Source: Acanthosepion lycidas
Taxonomy: Eukaryota; Mollusca; Cephalopoda; Sepiida; Sepiidae
Reading direction: 5' to 3'
DNA length: 64,000 bases
Assembly: GCA_963932145.1 (NCBI GenBank)
Contig: OZ010580.1
Span: 5,363,921 to 5,427,920 of the forward strand
Of this stretch, positions 20,600 through 32,179 are shown piece by piece; position 1 is the stretch's first letter, and the number at the start of each line of letters is the position of its first letter. A model generated the notes under the pieces. It was not told where the DNA came from, did not search any database, and saw only the letters and a program-made list of their open reading frames with translations. The position numbers were made by a program, and so were the translations under genes.

Positions 20600-21440
20600 T
20601 CATGTATGAGAAGGCAGAACACTTTAAAGCAAGTGTAACATACACTTATAGTATAAATCTTCATTTGGTTGATCTTCCGTTTCTTCTGCCGAAAAATTTC
20701 AACACATTTCTTAGCTTTTTACTTTGCCATTGCATCATCTCTCTTTTTTTTTTTTTTTATTCTCCTTTTCTCTGCATTTCTTTCTTGCTCAAGTATTTTA
20801 AAACATTTTTCTTGTCTTCCTTCTGGAATACCAGGAGAACTCATTTGATGCAGCCCTTACTCACTACTTTCTCTTTGACTTTTTGTTGTGTCTATAAAAA
20901 TTTCATAAATAAAAAATTAACTAAACAATCACTTTGTCCATAAAAAATAAATGAATAAAAATTAAAAATATCAAAAATAATTACAACAATTATGTTATAA
21001 TTCACTCATTCAAAACGCCATTTTTCTTCTCTATTCACACAAATATGACATCCTCAACATCAGACAGGCAGTCAACACATGGGTCAATGAATATTTTGGC
21101 TCCTTTCCTTTTTCAAGCCACAATGGTAACAATTATCTCTATTAATACCTCAATAAAAATTTGTGGTAAGAAAACTCCAGAGACTTTTATTTTCCAACTA
21201 ATCTGGACACTTATTATATACATGTATAAAAAAACAAACTATAAAGACTGCTTAAAATTTACTTGTTCTTTATCTTATCAATCTATTAGATTCTAATTTA
21301 TATTTGATTTATATCTGATCCCAACTTACAATTTACTCAGTATTATTGTCTCTTGCATCTCTAACACCACATAACAATCAGATAATAAATAATACTTGTT
21401 TTGTTGTTTCCATGTCTTGCTATTTCTCATTTTCTAAGAG
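20600..21440. other. no recognisable gene
   Basis: T-rich; the 113-codon plus frame at 20602-20943 is composed of Phe/Leu/Ser runs from a T-rich tract and is not credible as a gene. A small part (20670-20880) resembles family R sequence weakly. Confidence 0.45.
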
Positions 21441-22070
21441 TATTCTTGTATTTTTTTAATCCATTGCTAGGTCAGCTGCTAAGAAAGTTGGTTGATTGTG
21501 TCATACAAGACAACTATTCTCTCCCAAATCCTATCATACATATCTATGTCTACCATTTGCCCATGTTTAGAATATTGCTGTCATGTATGGTCTGGTGCCC
21601 CTGTTATTTATCTTGAGCTCCTTGATAAAATCCAAAGCAATATTATCGGTCCTTATCTGGCAGCTCATCTTCAATCAATATCCCACCACCATAGGGTTGC
21701 CCCACTGTCTTTTTTCTATAAATACTTTCATGGTAATTATTTGTATGTGCTCTCCACCATGCTACCTAGAGTATTAAACTGATATTGAGATCTCATCAAT
21801 TTTCAGTTGAGCTGGCTAGTAACTGTAAATTCTAACAGATCCCTTTTCTTGCACTTCTCGCTTGTGGAACTCCCTTCTGTCTCCATGCTTTCCAGCTAGC
21901 TTTAATCTTCAAAAATTTAAATGCAATGTCAATTGCTATCTACTGTCTTTGTAATTACTTTTTTCTCTTCCTGCTCATCATTGTTTCTGTTCTTAATTCT
22001 TCCATACCCAGTAATCCCTTTTTGTCTTTTATACTTTGCATAGGGTGGAACCGATTTAAAAAATATATAT
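21440..22070 (+). pseudogene. family J LINE, 3' third
   Basis: The plus strand carries SYISMSTICPCLEYCCHVWSG followed by APVIYLELLDKIQSN, then in shifted frames the FYKYFHG and LWNSLLSPCFP..FKCNVNCYL blocks. It ends with TGCATAGGGTGGAACCGATT, a diverged form of the family 3' signature. Frameshifts throughout. Confidence 0.8.
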
Positions 22071-22074
22071 TAGG

Positions 22075-22225
22075 GGTTCATGAAGAAATATAGTTTTAAG
22101 GTGTGCTAAATTAAGGGATAAAGTGCTCAATATCAGAGATAGTGTATGTGAATATAAAAGTGAACATTGAAGTCAACAGACTGTTTCATGCTAGACTCAA
22201 TCATCAGGCCACCTATATGAGGAAT
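22075..22225 (-). repeat. PLE terminal fragment with broken hammerhead
   Basis: Matches 14812-14912 and 4671-4800. On the minus strand CUGAUGA and GAAAC remain (22205-22160), but a deletion relative to 14837-14912 removes the GUC site and the 3' strand of stem I, so cleavage is not expected. Confidence 0.65.
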
Positions 22226-22229
22226 TTAT

Positions 22230-22755
22230 AATTATTTACTGAGTTATGACTCCCCTACAACCTTTAAAGAATACTAGTTCCTTTACTGCAAATGTTTTTT
22301 TTTTCTAGAACAAGAGCATGTTATATGGGCACCAATTTAACAAGTTAATGAAGAACACTTACAATCCAACAATTTGTCTATTGTCAAAAAAAAAATGTCT
22401 CCTTTACATTTCTTTTGACTTTTCCTTTATAGTAAAATACTGTGTTGTTCCATATTTTATTGAGCTTTACCATAATGCTACACATTTCATTTATTATTTG
22501 TGATGTAAACATGTTTGCTTTGGTCCACTGGTCAACAAGGTTAGCGTAGATGACTTGTAAAGTCTTCTTATTTGTATACTTTGTTATATGCTCACAAATT
22601 TGTTTGTGTAAAATCACTCCAAATCTTAAATTGCTTCACATTGTTCATAGTTCTGAGACAAAAAGTTTTTGTGCAGTGCCTACAAAACTGTTAAATTTAC
22701 TTAGTGCATTTATTCTAGTTTTGATTTTTTTATTGTGTCATTATTGGTGTGTAAT
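22230..22755. other. no recognisable gene
   Basis: A 77-codon minus frame (22384-22617) has no motif I know. Otherwise AT-rich. Confidence 0.45.
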
Positions 22756-22761
22756 CTGAAA

Positions 22762-22810
22762 GGAGGTACAGTGGAGTAATGGACAGTGGCTTGGATTGAG
22801 GAATTTTTCC
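22762..22810 (+). repeat. tRNA-derived SINE head fragment
   Basis: GGTACAGTGGAGTAATGGACAG and CTTGGATTGAGGAAT match the A-box region of the SINEs at 53551 and 63827; the element stops before the B box. Confidence 0.65.
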
Positions 22811-23129
22811 ATTTGAAAGTGGATGATGATGCAAAAAAGGTATATAAACACAGGCACTCAGTGAGGTTCAAAGTTCCTCTAGAATATGTATGATGTTTGA
22901 AAATTGGTTAAATTAAAGAAAGTGACAGATTTTTAACAACTGGAGGAGACATGAGTTTTTCGGATTTTATGCTTCTGATAGATATCTCTCTGCATACTTA
23001 CTTGACCAGAATGTGGAACTAAGAATTTATGCTTCCAGTAAGCAACAATATTTCATTACTTTCTGTGATTCTTTGTAAAATGAAAGGCATATTCTAGTTT
23101 GTGTAAATTCCCTCCCACTTCCCCTGACA

Positions 23130-24025
23130 TTTTTATAGCTCTGCTTTGGGTGAATATATCTCTTTACAACTTCATGTCTTTTGTAGCTTTTAGCAATGTT
23201 TTCTTTTTATATTATTCTTTGCATTCCCTGACCTGACAAACATGGATGTTGTTCTTCCATTTAGAATAGAGAATAAAACTATTCCTAAAATATTTCTTGT
23301 TTTCAAACTTTCTTGCCCTTTGTAGCTCTAAGTAATTTTTTTTCTTTTTGCTATCACATCTGAACCCTGTTCTGCTAACCATTTACACAAGCTTGTTAGC
23401 TGGGTTACTCAAAGCTTTAACAAAAACATTTCATTACTTCTTACAATTCATTGTAAAAAGGAAGACATGTTCTACTTTGTGTAAATTCCCCCACTTCCAT
23501 GATATTTTTATGCTCATACTTCTTTGCCATGTGCGGTTTGCTTCAGAATTTTTGGTGATCATGGCTCTCCATAACTTCCTATCTTTTGCAATGTTTGATT
23601 TTTTTTTTTTTTTTTTTTTTTTTTTACTATTCTTCCCACTCCCTGTTCTGTGATCCATTTACATAAGCTCTTTAGGTAGGTTACTTGCTATTTCCCTTTA
23701 CCTCTCTTACTTTCAAATATATCCTGAGAGAGTCAAATTCTCCAAACCCTCTTATGTGTCCCATAAATTTCAACTACCTCTTTGTGCTCCTAAACACGTG
23801 CCCTTTTTGTTGCCATTTTCTTTCAAACTTCCTTGTTGCTCACATGTTCTGTTCATGGTATTCTCAGCATCTTTCTGTAGAAACACATTTTTGTAGCCTC
23901 TTCATTTTTGTTTGCTCTTCATCTGTGAGGAAATGGTCGAGCATTCACTGCTACATAAGAGTATTGATAATTCTTTTCTTTGTCTCTAAATTTTCCTATT
24001 TCTTAGTACTTTGTTTTGCTTTGTT
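23130..24025 (-). pseudogene. several family R LINE tail fragments
   Basis: Three successive pieces (about 23150-23240, 23290-23450 and 23550-24020) carry the antisense landmarks ATGGCTCTCCA..TTCCT, TTTGTAGCTCTAAG and CCATTTACACAAGC. In the minus sense the last one encodes parts of the LEATKMWFYRKML and KRNLKIS.. blocks with breaks. A 28-base T run interrupts it at 23598-23625. Confidence 0.7.
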
Positions 24026-24179
24026 TATTGTACTCTATATGTATTATTCTCTTGCATCTTTAATAAAAGATGAGGGTGGAATAAGCAGGGAGGTTGAAAA
24101 TTTTATTTTAGAATCTGTTGTGTCTCCAGAAAATGATTTCACTCTATACAAAAATGGTGTGAACTAATTTTAGGTCGCA

Positions 24180-24640
24180 AACTCTTATTTGTGCTATGTT
24201 ATTCCCAATTTTTCTTATGGTGTTTTTCACTCTGTACAAGGCCCCGGAGCCGCTCAAGGTAGAGATTTACCAATTAAGAGGCACAATTTATATGGACATG
24301 TAGGGAAGACAATTGTTAAACCTAAACTTGAAGCATTTAAGATTGTATCGAGTGAGAAAACATTCACTTGGGAGTTGGTTCCACAGAGCAGCTGTTTGCA
24401 GAAAGAATCTGCACGAGTGGAACTTAGATCTCACAAATACAACACCACAATGTGCTAAGCATGGCGAGGCATAACCATGATGATTAGAACTGGTGGAACT
24501 AATGAATGCAATTGCCATGGAAACAGTGATAGAGCAGTGAGAGGTTTGTGACATTTTGTCTTTAAGAGGTAGTAGGGTGGAAAATAATTTGTCAATTACA
24601 AGTCTGAAAGTAATGTATTCAGCTGTCATGAAGTGGAAAA
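24180..24640 (-). pseudogene. family K LINE, C-terminal fragment
   Basis: The best preserved K copy: the minus 113-codon frame contains KFHSCRFFLQTAALWNQLP, SECFLTRYNLKCFKFRFN and NCLPYMSI. This is the C-terminal block typical of CR1/Jockey-clade LINEs, running to the element's end. The sequence downstream (plus 24190-24280) matches 12111 and 34395. Confidence 0.75.
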
Positions 24641-24722
24641 ATTATATTGAATCAATTGCTAAGCCTGCTGCTAGGAAAGTTGGTTCACTGTTCCATGCTA
24701 GACAATTTTTCTCTCCAGAACA
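24600..24722 (+). pseudogene. family J LINE short internal fragment
   Basis: The plus strand reads SAVMKWKNYIESIAKPAARK, VGSLFHARQFFSPEQ. This is the WKDYIESIA..AAKKVGSL.RARQFLSPE block just before the IYKSTIRPC segment. It abuts an oppositely oriented J copy at 24723. Confidence 0.7.
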
Positions 24723-25320
24723 ATAAAAGAAGATTCTGGAAGACAGAAAATGGCGATTGATGTTGCATTTAAATTTTTGAAGAATGTAGGTATCAGGGTA
24801 GAATGATGCCAGAAGAGTTCCACAGGTGAGAAGTACAAGAAAAGAAACTATTAGAATAGAACTTATGGTTGTATGTAGCTATTTCAACAGTAAAACAGTA
24901 AAACTTAGTTGCCAATCTAGCAGTGCACTTAAATTCATGCAGTCAAGTTACCAAGGAGGGAAGCTCATTTGCACAATTGCTATGAAAATATTTATACAAA
25001 AGACACAAGGAAACCATATTAGAGGAGTGGGGAAGTGACTTGAGTTGGGATGATGCCAGTTTAGAATTGATAACATTACAGACCCTTCTTTGTATTATGA
25101 TGAGATATCTCCAGATATATAGCTGGATCACCAGACCAGATGTGGCAGCAATATTCAATGCGTGGATGAATGGTAGATTTATAAATGTGTAAGATGGATT
25201 CTGGCATGAAAAATTGTCTGGTACGCTGAACCACTTTTCTCACAGCAGGCCTAGTAATTGATTTAATATAATCATTCTATTTCATGTCAGTGAAGAACAT
25301 GAGAAAAAAAAGTATGTGAT
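24723..25320 (-). pseudogene. family J LINE, C-terminal/3' fragment
   Basis: On the minus strand, IQRRVCNVINSKLASSQLKS, then SLCLLYKYFHSNCANELPSL, then the FTV and LWNSS..FYPDTYILQKFKCNIN blocks toward 24723 in shifted frames. No poly-A; the 3' end is lost at the head-to-head junction. Confidence 0.75.
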
Positions 25321-25389
25321 TTGGAAAATCATATTTCTTTTACTTGTGCTAAGGCCTGTTTGCCTTGCTTACTAGCAAATAGCAGACAA

Positions 25390-25515
25390 TTCTGTGAATC
25401 ATTTAGTCATCATGCCACATTCCTTCAGGACGTGGATGATCACAGCACTTCACAACTTCCTATCCTTTGTAGCTCTAAGCAATGCTTATTCCTTTATTTT
25501 TTTATGCCATTCATT
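25390..25515 (-). repeat. family R tail fragment
   Basis: Carries ATTCCTTCAGGACGTGG, CACAACTTCCTATCCTTTGT and AGCTCTAAGCAATGCTT, the antisense R tail. Confidence 0.75.
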
Positions 25516-25589
25516 TATATTTGCCAAATTCATAGTTGGGATAAGAATAATCTTAAACAAAAATCAGCATTCTCTGCCAAGAGCTTAAA

Positions 25590-26345
25590 AACATAGCACT
25601 CCCAGATAACCTTTTCCAAAAACAGAAAATATTGTCTGGAATTGGAATAAAAACAATGATAGCATCCATCATAAAACTTCAGAATGTGGAATTTATAAAT
25701 ACTAGCAAAAGGAACAGCCCAAAATGTAAATGACAAATTGAAAATTGAAAATAACAAAATCAGAGTACAACAATTTAAATATTTGTGAAGTGTTTTAACA
25801 GGGGAGGGAAATTGCAACATTGAAATCTGAAGGTGCATTGGGATAGTTAAAGATACCTTTAAAAAATTAAGCAAAGTATTAAGAAACAGGAAAATTTCAT
25901 TAGGAACAAAGAAAAGAGTACTGAACTGTTATATAATATCAGTTCTCCTATATATCAGTGAATGCTAGACATTCTCCTCACAAATGAAGACACTTGAATC
26001 AATACAAATGTAGTTTTACAGAAGGATGCAAAGTATACCATGGACTGAACATGTGAGCAACTATGAAGTTTTAAAGGAAAGTGAAAACAAAAAAGACACC
26101 AATACATAATATCAGGGAGAGAGAGTTGAAATTTCTAGGTCACATGAGGAAAGAGGGCTTGAAAAATTTGATACTCACAGTACTGATTGAATGCAAGAGG
26201 AACAGTAAAACAATGCATAAAACTATTTAGCTTGATGATGGAACAAAGTTTATGATAGATAACAAAAAGAGAAAAATTTATTAAGAGCTAAAAAGGACAG
26301 GAAATTGTGGAGAGCTATGATCACCAACATCCTGGATTTTGAAAT
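25590..26345 (+). pseudogene. family R LINE, reverse-transcriptase tail to 3' end
   Basis: The plus strand follows the R order: GCATTGGGATAGTTAAAGAT (IGIAKD), AAGAAACAGGAAAATTTCATT (RNRKIS), GAAAAGAGTACTGAACTG (KKRVLNC), CAGAAGGATGCAAAGTATACC (RRMQ.IP), ATGGACTGAACATGTGAGC (WTEHVS), and the final GGAGAGCTATGATCACCAAC (WRAMIT). Many stops; no intact frame. Confidence 0.8.
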
Positions 26346-26479
26346 TATTCAAAATAGCATACTCATTTGATTGATATGTTCTTTTTTCTGATTCAGGTTT
26401 TGAACTTGTTAGTTTTGGAGCAGTGTTTTGTCCATTTTTTTTCTTTTTTTCCATTCTGTATTAGTTGAGACACTAGGAT

Positions 26480-27230
26480 AACCAGATGCAACATATACTT
26501 GAAGAATGTGAAAGAACAAAAGACCCTAGACTAGGAATGGGAGAAAAAAAAGACTATCAACTGTAATAAGACAGTATGGTCGTTAGCAAGAGAAAAAGCC
26601 CAAGATGCAAATTATGATTTGGCAATGTCAACATCATACAAGTACTGAAGTTTAAATATCTGGGGAATGTTTTTAATGGAAGATGGGAAATACAACACCA
26701 AAATCAAAATGTGCATTGGAATAGCAAAAGATGTATTGCAAAAATTAAGTAAATCGCTATGAAACCAGAAAATATTGTTAGCATCCAGTACTCTTTTCTT
26801 AGTTTCTATGTAATAGCAATCCTCTTGTATGATAATGAATGCTCCCCACAGATGAAGAGAAAAATGGAGGCAGTAAAGATGAGATTCTACAGAAGGATGC
26901 TGAGAATTACATGAATGGAGTTAGTAAGTGATGATGAAGTCTTAAAGAAAATGGTAACAAAAAGCACACTTTGGAACAGAAAGAGACAGCTGAAATTTTT
27001 TGGATGCATAATGAGAAAGGAGAACTTGAGACTCACAGGGCATACCAAGGACTAGAGAGATAATGGAATATAGCGAGCCTTCTACCTGATAAACTTGTAT
27101 GAATGGATGATGGAACAGGCAACAGTAGGCTTGGCAAAGAGACAAGCACTGTTAAAGGCCACAAGGGATGTGTGAAGAGCTATGAACAATCAACTTCTGA
27201 AGTAATACAGCACATAGAAGATATGAGGAT
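26480..27230 (+). pseudogene. family R LINE, second tandem copy
   Basis: A diverged second copy in the same orientation: GTTTAAATATCTGGGGAATG (FKYLGN), GTGCATTGGAATAGCAAAAG (CIGIAK), AGATTCTACAGAAGGATGCT (RFYRRML) and TGTGAAGAGCTATGAACAAT near the end. Heavily frameshifted. Confidence 0.8.
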
Positions 27231-27249
27231 AATTTACAAATTTATGTGC

Positions 27250-27560
27250 AGTACTAGATAGTCAGCTAGGTCTCATCCTTTTACATGTGGAATGGTTAGA
27301 TGTAGCTGTAAGTTCTGTGCTAACAGTTTCTTTTCTTGTACCTCTCACTTGTGGAACTCTCTTCAGCCTCTTGCTTTCCAATCAACTTTGATCTTCTAAA
27401 ATTGAAATGCAGTGATAATCATTATCTTTTGTCTTAATTCCTGTTCATTTATTCTTCTCTCTCCTTAATCATCCTTTTCTTTCTCACTCAGTAACTCCTT
27501 GCATCTTAGTGACTTTATTGCCTTGTTTGGGGGGGGTGAAATGATTAAAAAAAATAATTT
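27250..27560 (+). pseudogene. family J LINE 3' end
   Basis: The C-terminal LWNSLQPLAFQSTLIF-type stretch is followed by CTTGTTTGGGGGGGTGAAAT and an A-rich tail, the family J 3' signature with an expanded G run. Confidence 0.75.
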
Positions 27561-27564
27561 AAAA

Positions 27565-28000
27565 ATTTATCTCTGAAATTGAGCAAATACAAAAAAAATG
27601 TAGAATATATTGGCATTCATTTTTAATGGTTGAAACCATTTTTTTTCATTTCATTTTAATACATTAACTCTCTCAGATTCCTTTTATATAGGCAGATATT
27701 CTGAACACACCCAAAGTATAAAATCTCTGCAAAAAGAAGCTGTGAACCAAGAATTATTCCACTCTTATATGACAGAATGTATGTGAAGAGAAAATGTTCT
27801 TTGAAGTCTAAAAAAAAAAAGGCAATTTTTTTCCTACTTTTGTGAGCTTATTGGCCTTGAATAGTAACTTTCATAGGAATTAACTAGTTATTATTATATA
27901 GTGTCTTCCTTAGCCACTAAACATTGACAGAGCTCCTTTTACTGCTATTTATATATGTTCATATTTACCACTTTTCATAACTTTTATTTTTTATTTTTTT
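27565..28000. other. no recognisable gene
   Basis: AT-rich; nothing assigned. Confidence 0.5.
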
Positions 28001-28890
28001 ATCATATCCCATACAAGGTAATATAGCCACTAAGGCACAAGGGGTTACTGAATGTGAAAGAATAAGAAAAAAGAGAAACATTAAGGAACAAGAACAATAG
28101 AAGAGTAATCAAGAGATCCGTAGATAACAACTAACACTGTATTTAAATTGTTGGAGATGAAAGTTGGTTGGAAAGCATAAAGCTGGAAGAGAGTTACACT
28201 AGTGAGAATTTTGAGAAAAGTAACTGTTAGCATAGAACTTATGGCTACAACTAGCAATGAATTGATGAGACCTTTCTGCCAATTTGGTACTGAGCTTAAA
28301 TTTGTAAATTATCCCCATATCATCTATGTGCCATATCCCTTCAGAAGGTTGTTCATGGCTCACCTCACATCTCTTGTGGCCTTTAACAGTGCTTGTCCCT
28401 TTGCCAAGCCTACTGCTTCCTGTTCTGTCATTCATTCATACATGTTCATTGGGTAAGAGGCTCACTACATTCCATTATCTCTCTAGCCCTTAGTATGCTT
28501 GGTGAGTCTCAAGTTCTCTTCCTCATTATGCAATCAAGAACTGTCAGTTGTCTCTTTAAATTCATTAAATCTTGGTACCATTGTGAAGAATTCATCTGAA
28601 CAATTACCATGAAAGTATTTATAGAAAAGGTGCAAGGCAGCTACATTTTAGAAGTGAGAAAGTGACCAATAATATTTGCTGATTCTCCTTTGGATTTTAT
28701 CAAGAATCTCTAAATATATAGCAGGAGCACTGAACCATATGTGGCAGCAACATTCAAAACATGGATAAATGGTAGACTTTATAAATATGTAAGATAGATT
28801 CTGAAGAGAAAAATTGTCTAGCACGACACAATGAACTATCTTAACAGCAGACCAAGCAATGGATTCAATATAATCTTTCCAATTCATGTT
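28000..28890 (-). pseudogene. family J LINE interrupted by a family R fragment
   Basis: Read on the minus strand, 28887-28648 encodes NWKDYIESIAWSAVKIVHCV, IKSTIYPCFECCCHIWFSAP and AIYLEILDKIQRRI. The frame continues to about 28580 and resumes from about 28315 to 28000 with the FTV..LWNSLPALCFP-type block and the 3' end. The 28315-28575 gap is filled by a family R tail. Confidence 0.8.
28315..28577 (-). repeat. family R fragment inside a family J LINE
   Basis: Antisense R landmarks (CATATCCCTTCAGAAGGTTG, TCATTCATACATGTTCATTG, CAATCAAGAACTGTCAGTTG) occupy a gap in the J copy, giving a relative age: R after J. Confidence 0.7.
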
Positions 28891-28894
28891 GGCT

Positions 28895-29040
28895 GAGAAT
28901 GTAAACCTGTTTCTTTGAATTTTGAACAGACCCCTTTATTCAATCCATGGAGTGAATTGTTCTAATTCCAAGAAAGTAACTGAGTACAATGATAGATGTC
29001 TGAAGAATGCCAGAGGCTACAAGGACTGAAACATTGTAAA
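28895..29040. other. no recognisable feature
   Basis: Unassigned. Confidence 0.4.
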
Positions 29041-29042
29041 TA

Positions 29043-29144
29043 TTAGGTTGGTACAAAAATAATGACGTAATAATGTCATTTTTTGACGTTAAAAAATACA
29101 TCAAAAAACGACATTATTACGTCATTATTTTTGCACCAACCTAA
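29043..29144. mobile_element. mariner-derived MITE (copy 1)
   Basis: A 102-base near-palindrome with ends TTAGGTTGGTACAAAAATAA and TTATTTTTGCACCAACCTAA, preceded by TA (the right flank is TG). The ends match those of copies 2 and 3 but the centre differs (TGACGT-containing), so it is a distinct subfamily. The termini closely resemble those of human Hsmar1/MADE1 elements. Confidence 0.85.
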
Positions 29145-29194
29145 TGCAACAACTAAAATGAGCATGCTGGGCTGAATGGAAATACATATAATAA

Positions 29195-29226
29195 TCAGTT
29201 CTTCTTTTTTTTTTTTTTTTTTTTTT
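29195..29226. repeat. poly-T tract
   Basis: About 25 T in a row. Confidence 0.9.
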
Positions 29227-29229
29227 AAA

Positions 29230-30690
29230 TTCTGTAAAAAGCACTCACTTTAAAGTTATGGTTAACTAATCAGTCTTGTCAGCATTGCTAGCAAGGATTT
29301 CCCTAAATGAGTACCTCACTACTAAGCTTAATTCCCACTTTTGAAATTTTTCTTTTATATGTGTTTCCTTATCTTTTTATGTCTTCCTTATAATTTATTT
29401 ATTTTTCTTTATTTTCAGAAGTGAAAGGCTTTTATTCTGAAATTATTTCTATTATATGCAAATTTCTATTGGATTGTAACACACCTAAATTAATATAATG
29501 AGCTTTTTGTTTGAAAATATCTAATATGAAAATAAAGCAATTTCCCATCCAATTCACAACTTGATAAAAAACTAGAAAAACCCATGAAAATTTCACTCTT
29601 TTTCTTATTTGAATTTTCTGGTGAATCTTAATTCTTCAATTAATGATTTTCTATGAAAATAAAATATCTGCAGAAATTACCCTATCGCATTGATAAAAAT
29701 TTGAGCTTAACAACTTTACAACAATATTGTTATAACAATTATAAATATGAATGATTTTAGTTATTTTAAGAAGTGGGTACAAATGAAAAAAACTTGAAAT
29801 TGCCAACTTTTCCATTTCAATTTTTCTCTTCTTTCTTTCATTCATTTTCACACTGAAAAACCATGTAGTGTATATCTTGTTTTCTTATGCATTCAAGACA
29901 GTCCATTATATATGAGGTATTGGCAGGAGATGTTAAACACTATTTCCCCTTCTTTTTTTCAAGCCTGTCTTACAAACATTTCTCTTAATGATTATCTAAA
30001 AATAATTCAGCAGACAGTTATTTTATTTATGATAACTGGATTTTTGGTGATTACCTTACTTGGTTTCTGTCATTTGAAATGTCATTTTATTGCAGTTGCC
30101 CTATAATCTTGGCCTTTTGACTAAGATCAAGGTGTGTTATCTGTTCTTATCACCTTAGTCTGATTCTCTCTCTCCATTTCTGTCATGCCTTCTTTTTTTT
30201 CATTTTCTCATAAGAATTAAGTAGTGACTTTTCCTCTCTTTCCATGTAATCAAAACGGAATAGTCCATTATTTATGAGGTATTGGTAGGGTGTAACTGTT
30301 TTATGAACTAACAAAGGGAGGGGTAAGCACAATTATAATAGGATAATCACTACAGAGTACTTTGTTTATGCAGATTTGTTTACTGTGCTCCTAAACTAAA
30401 TAGAAAGAATGTGAAGTAATATTAGTGTTTGTAGCAGGTTTCTAAAACGGAACATGGGAATGAAATTACAAGTAATATTGTGCAATTAACAATATTTTTA
30501 TTGCCTTAGCAAACTATATAGGAAGAATACAGAAGGTGTGAAAGGTGTGTGTAAAGGTATTTTTGATTTACTGGTGGTCAAAAGAAATAAGACGTGTCCT
30601 ATCTGTAAGGCATCCAGTTGCTGAAAGAGACTTTGTGACCTTTTCTTATATACTGCTTTTAGTGACACCATCTAGTGGTTTGTTTCATAA
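29230..30690. other. no recognisable gene
   Basis: AT-rich. A short direct repeat (GTCCATTATTTATGAGGTATTGG at 30264 and a close match at 29900) is the only structure noted. Confidence 0.5.
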
Positions 30691-30691
30691 G

Positions 30692-30968
30692 AAAAAAATT
30701 TCCTGTTATAAAATAAAGATATCATCATTATTTTATGCAACAATTTCAGTCTCAATTTTTTTTTCAAATTCAATGTTCATACAAATCTTCTTTACAGAAT
30801 TTATAACAAGTATACAAAATAACATGTGGGATTGCCCTATATGTTATTTTGCATGCTTGTTACAAAAACTGTAAAGAAGATTTATATGAATATTGAAAGT
30901 GAAAAAAAAATTCAGGCTGAAATTGTTGCATAAAATGATATCATTATTTTATAAAAGGAAATTTTTTT
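30692..30968. repeat. large inverted repeat, arms about 130 bp
   Basis: 30692-30825 and 30841-30968 are reverse complements at roughly 85-90% identity by eye, with a 15-base loop. The transcript would form one long hairpin. No transposase, clear target duplication or family match was seen. Confidence 0.8.
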
Positions 30969-30974
30969 ATTATT

Positions 30975-32010
30975 ATATACTAATCAGTTATATGGTTGTT
31001 ATTAACACATTCTCTGCTGTTTTTAACATCTGGTCTTTTTTTTTTTTTTTTTTTTAGGAGTCTTTCTTAGTTGTTAATCTTCCAGGCATTTTGAACCAAA
31101 ACCTTTATTCAATCCAGGTGTATAAAATGTTCTCATTCTAGTATACACTCCAAGAGAGATTGTATATCAATTAATCTCATGTTGTTGTTTCACACAAAAA
31201 TTACTGTAATGTTGTGTGTATAAGATGCTGGTTTTTTTATTCAAAATAAAGGAAAGATAATATCTATCTAATAGCATATTGCAAGAAAGGGAAATAAATC
31301 TTTTATAATGTTTCTCTAAGTCTTGTATGGCACCTGAGATTATCACAAAAAATTATATACCAAACAAAGAAATAAGATAATATTTATTCAATTTTAATCT
31401 TGATTTATTTCCTCAATGTATATTGGCTATTTAGCAGTACTACCCAAGAGTCATTGTTTTTGTAATGTTTACAAATCACAAAAATAAACAAAATGTCTTG
31501 GGGGGGGGGGCATTTTTATTTCTATTCCTTTTTCACAAGTCTTCGTCATTTTGTTTGTTCATTTTATTATATGACCTTTTCCTGCTGGAAATATACTTAT
31601 ACTTCCTAAAGATCATAAACAATTATGGTATTAATTGTTTTTTTTTTTCTTTCATCAAGAATATTTCTACACTTGTTTACAAAAAGCCAATTTGTTCAAA
31701 ATTATAAGTAAAGATAATTTTAATCTTTAAATGCAATTGAAGTTTGGCTAATTACAGAGTTGTTCCCCTTATTTATCTGTAAATGATTATAATATAATTC
31801 TATAAATTGGGAGGTACTTGACATCAAGCTTTAGGGACGACTAGAATTTTGCATTAAAAATGTAGCATTATTCAATAAAAATCATCTGCCGTTGAGATCA
31901 GTCATTGTAAATTCCGTAATCTTTTCATTAGCTGCATAGTATGGGCATTGCCAGTGCTACATATGGTTTTAATCTAGAATTGTCAGTTTTTAGGTGGATT
32001 GCCACTCATG
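30975..32010. other. no recognisable gene
   Basis: Homopolymer- and AT-rich; includes a T run at 31037-31056 and a G run at 31500-31510. Confidence 0.5.
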
Positions 32011-32014
32011 GGTG

Positions 32015-32175
32015 AAGATCTGAGTTGGCCCTACTGTTTAACCCATAACTGGGGGATATTTATACCTTACTTAATGGTATGTGAGTGAAAGTGACTAAGG
32101 AAACTTGACTAGAATGTAAACTTGGCTCTTTAATTTCTCATTCCACGTTGCATTACACCACCTGCACATATATCA
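32015..32175 (-). repeat. tRNA-derived SINE
   Basis: On the minus strand a GTGGTGTAATGCAACGTGG A-box-like head, an AGTTTACATTCTAGTC B-box-like block and the tail CCCAGTTATGGGTTAAACAG match the other SINE copies. Confidence 0.65.
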
Positions 32176-32179
32176 GTCT

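Noticed and set aside
20602..20943. 113-codon frame rich in Phe/Leu/Ser
   Set aside because: Arises from a T-rich tract; membrane-like appearance is compositional.
23348..23653. 101-codon plus-strand frame
   Set aside because: Antisense of a family R LINE tail plus a poly-T tract.
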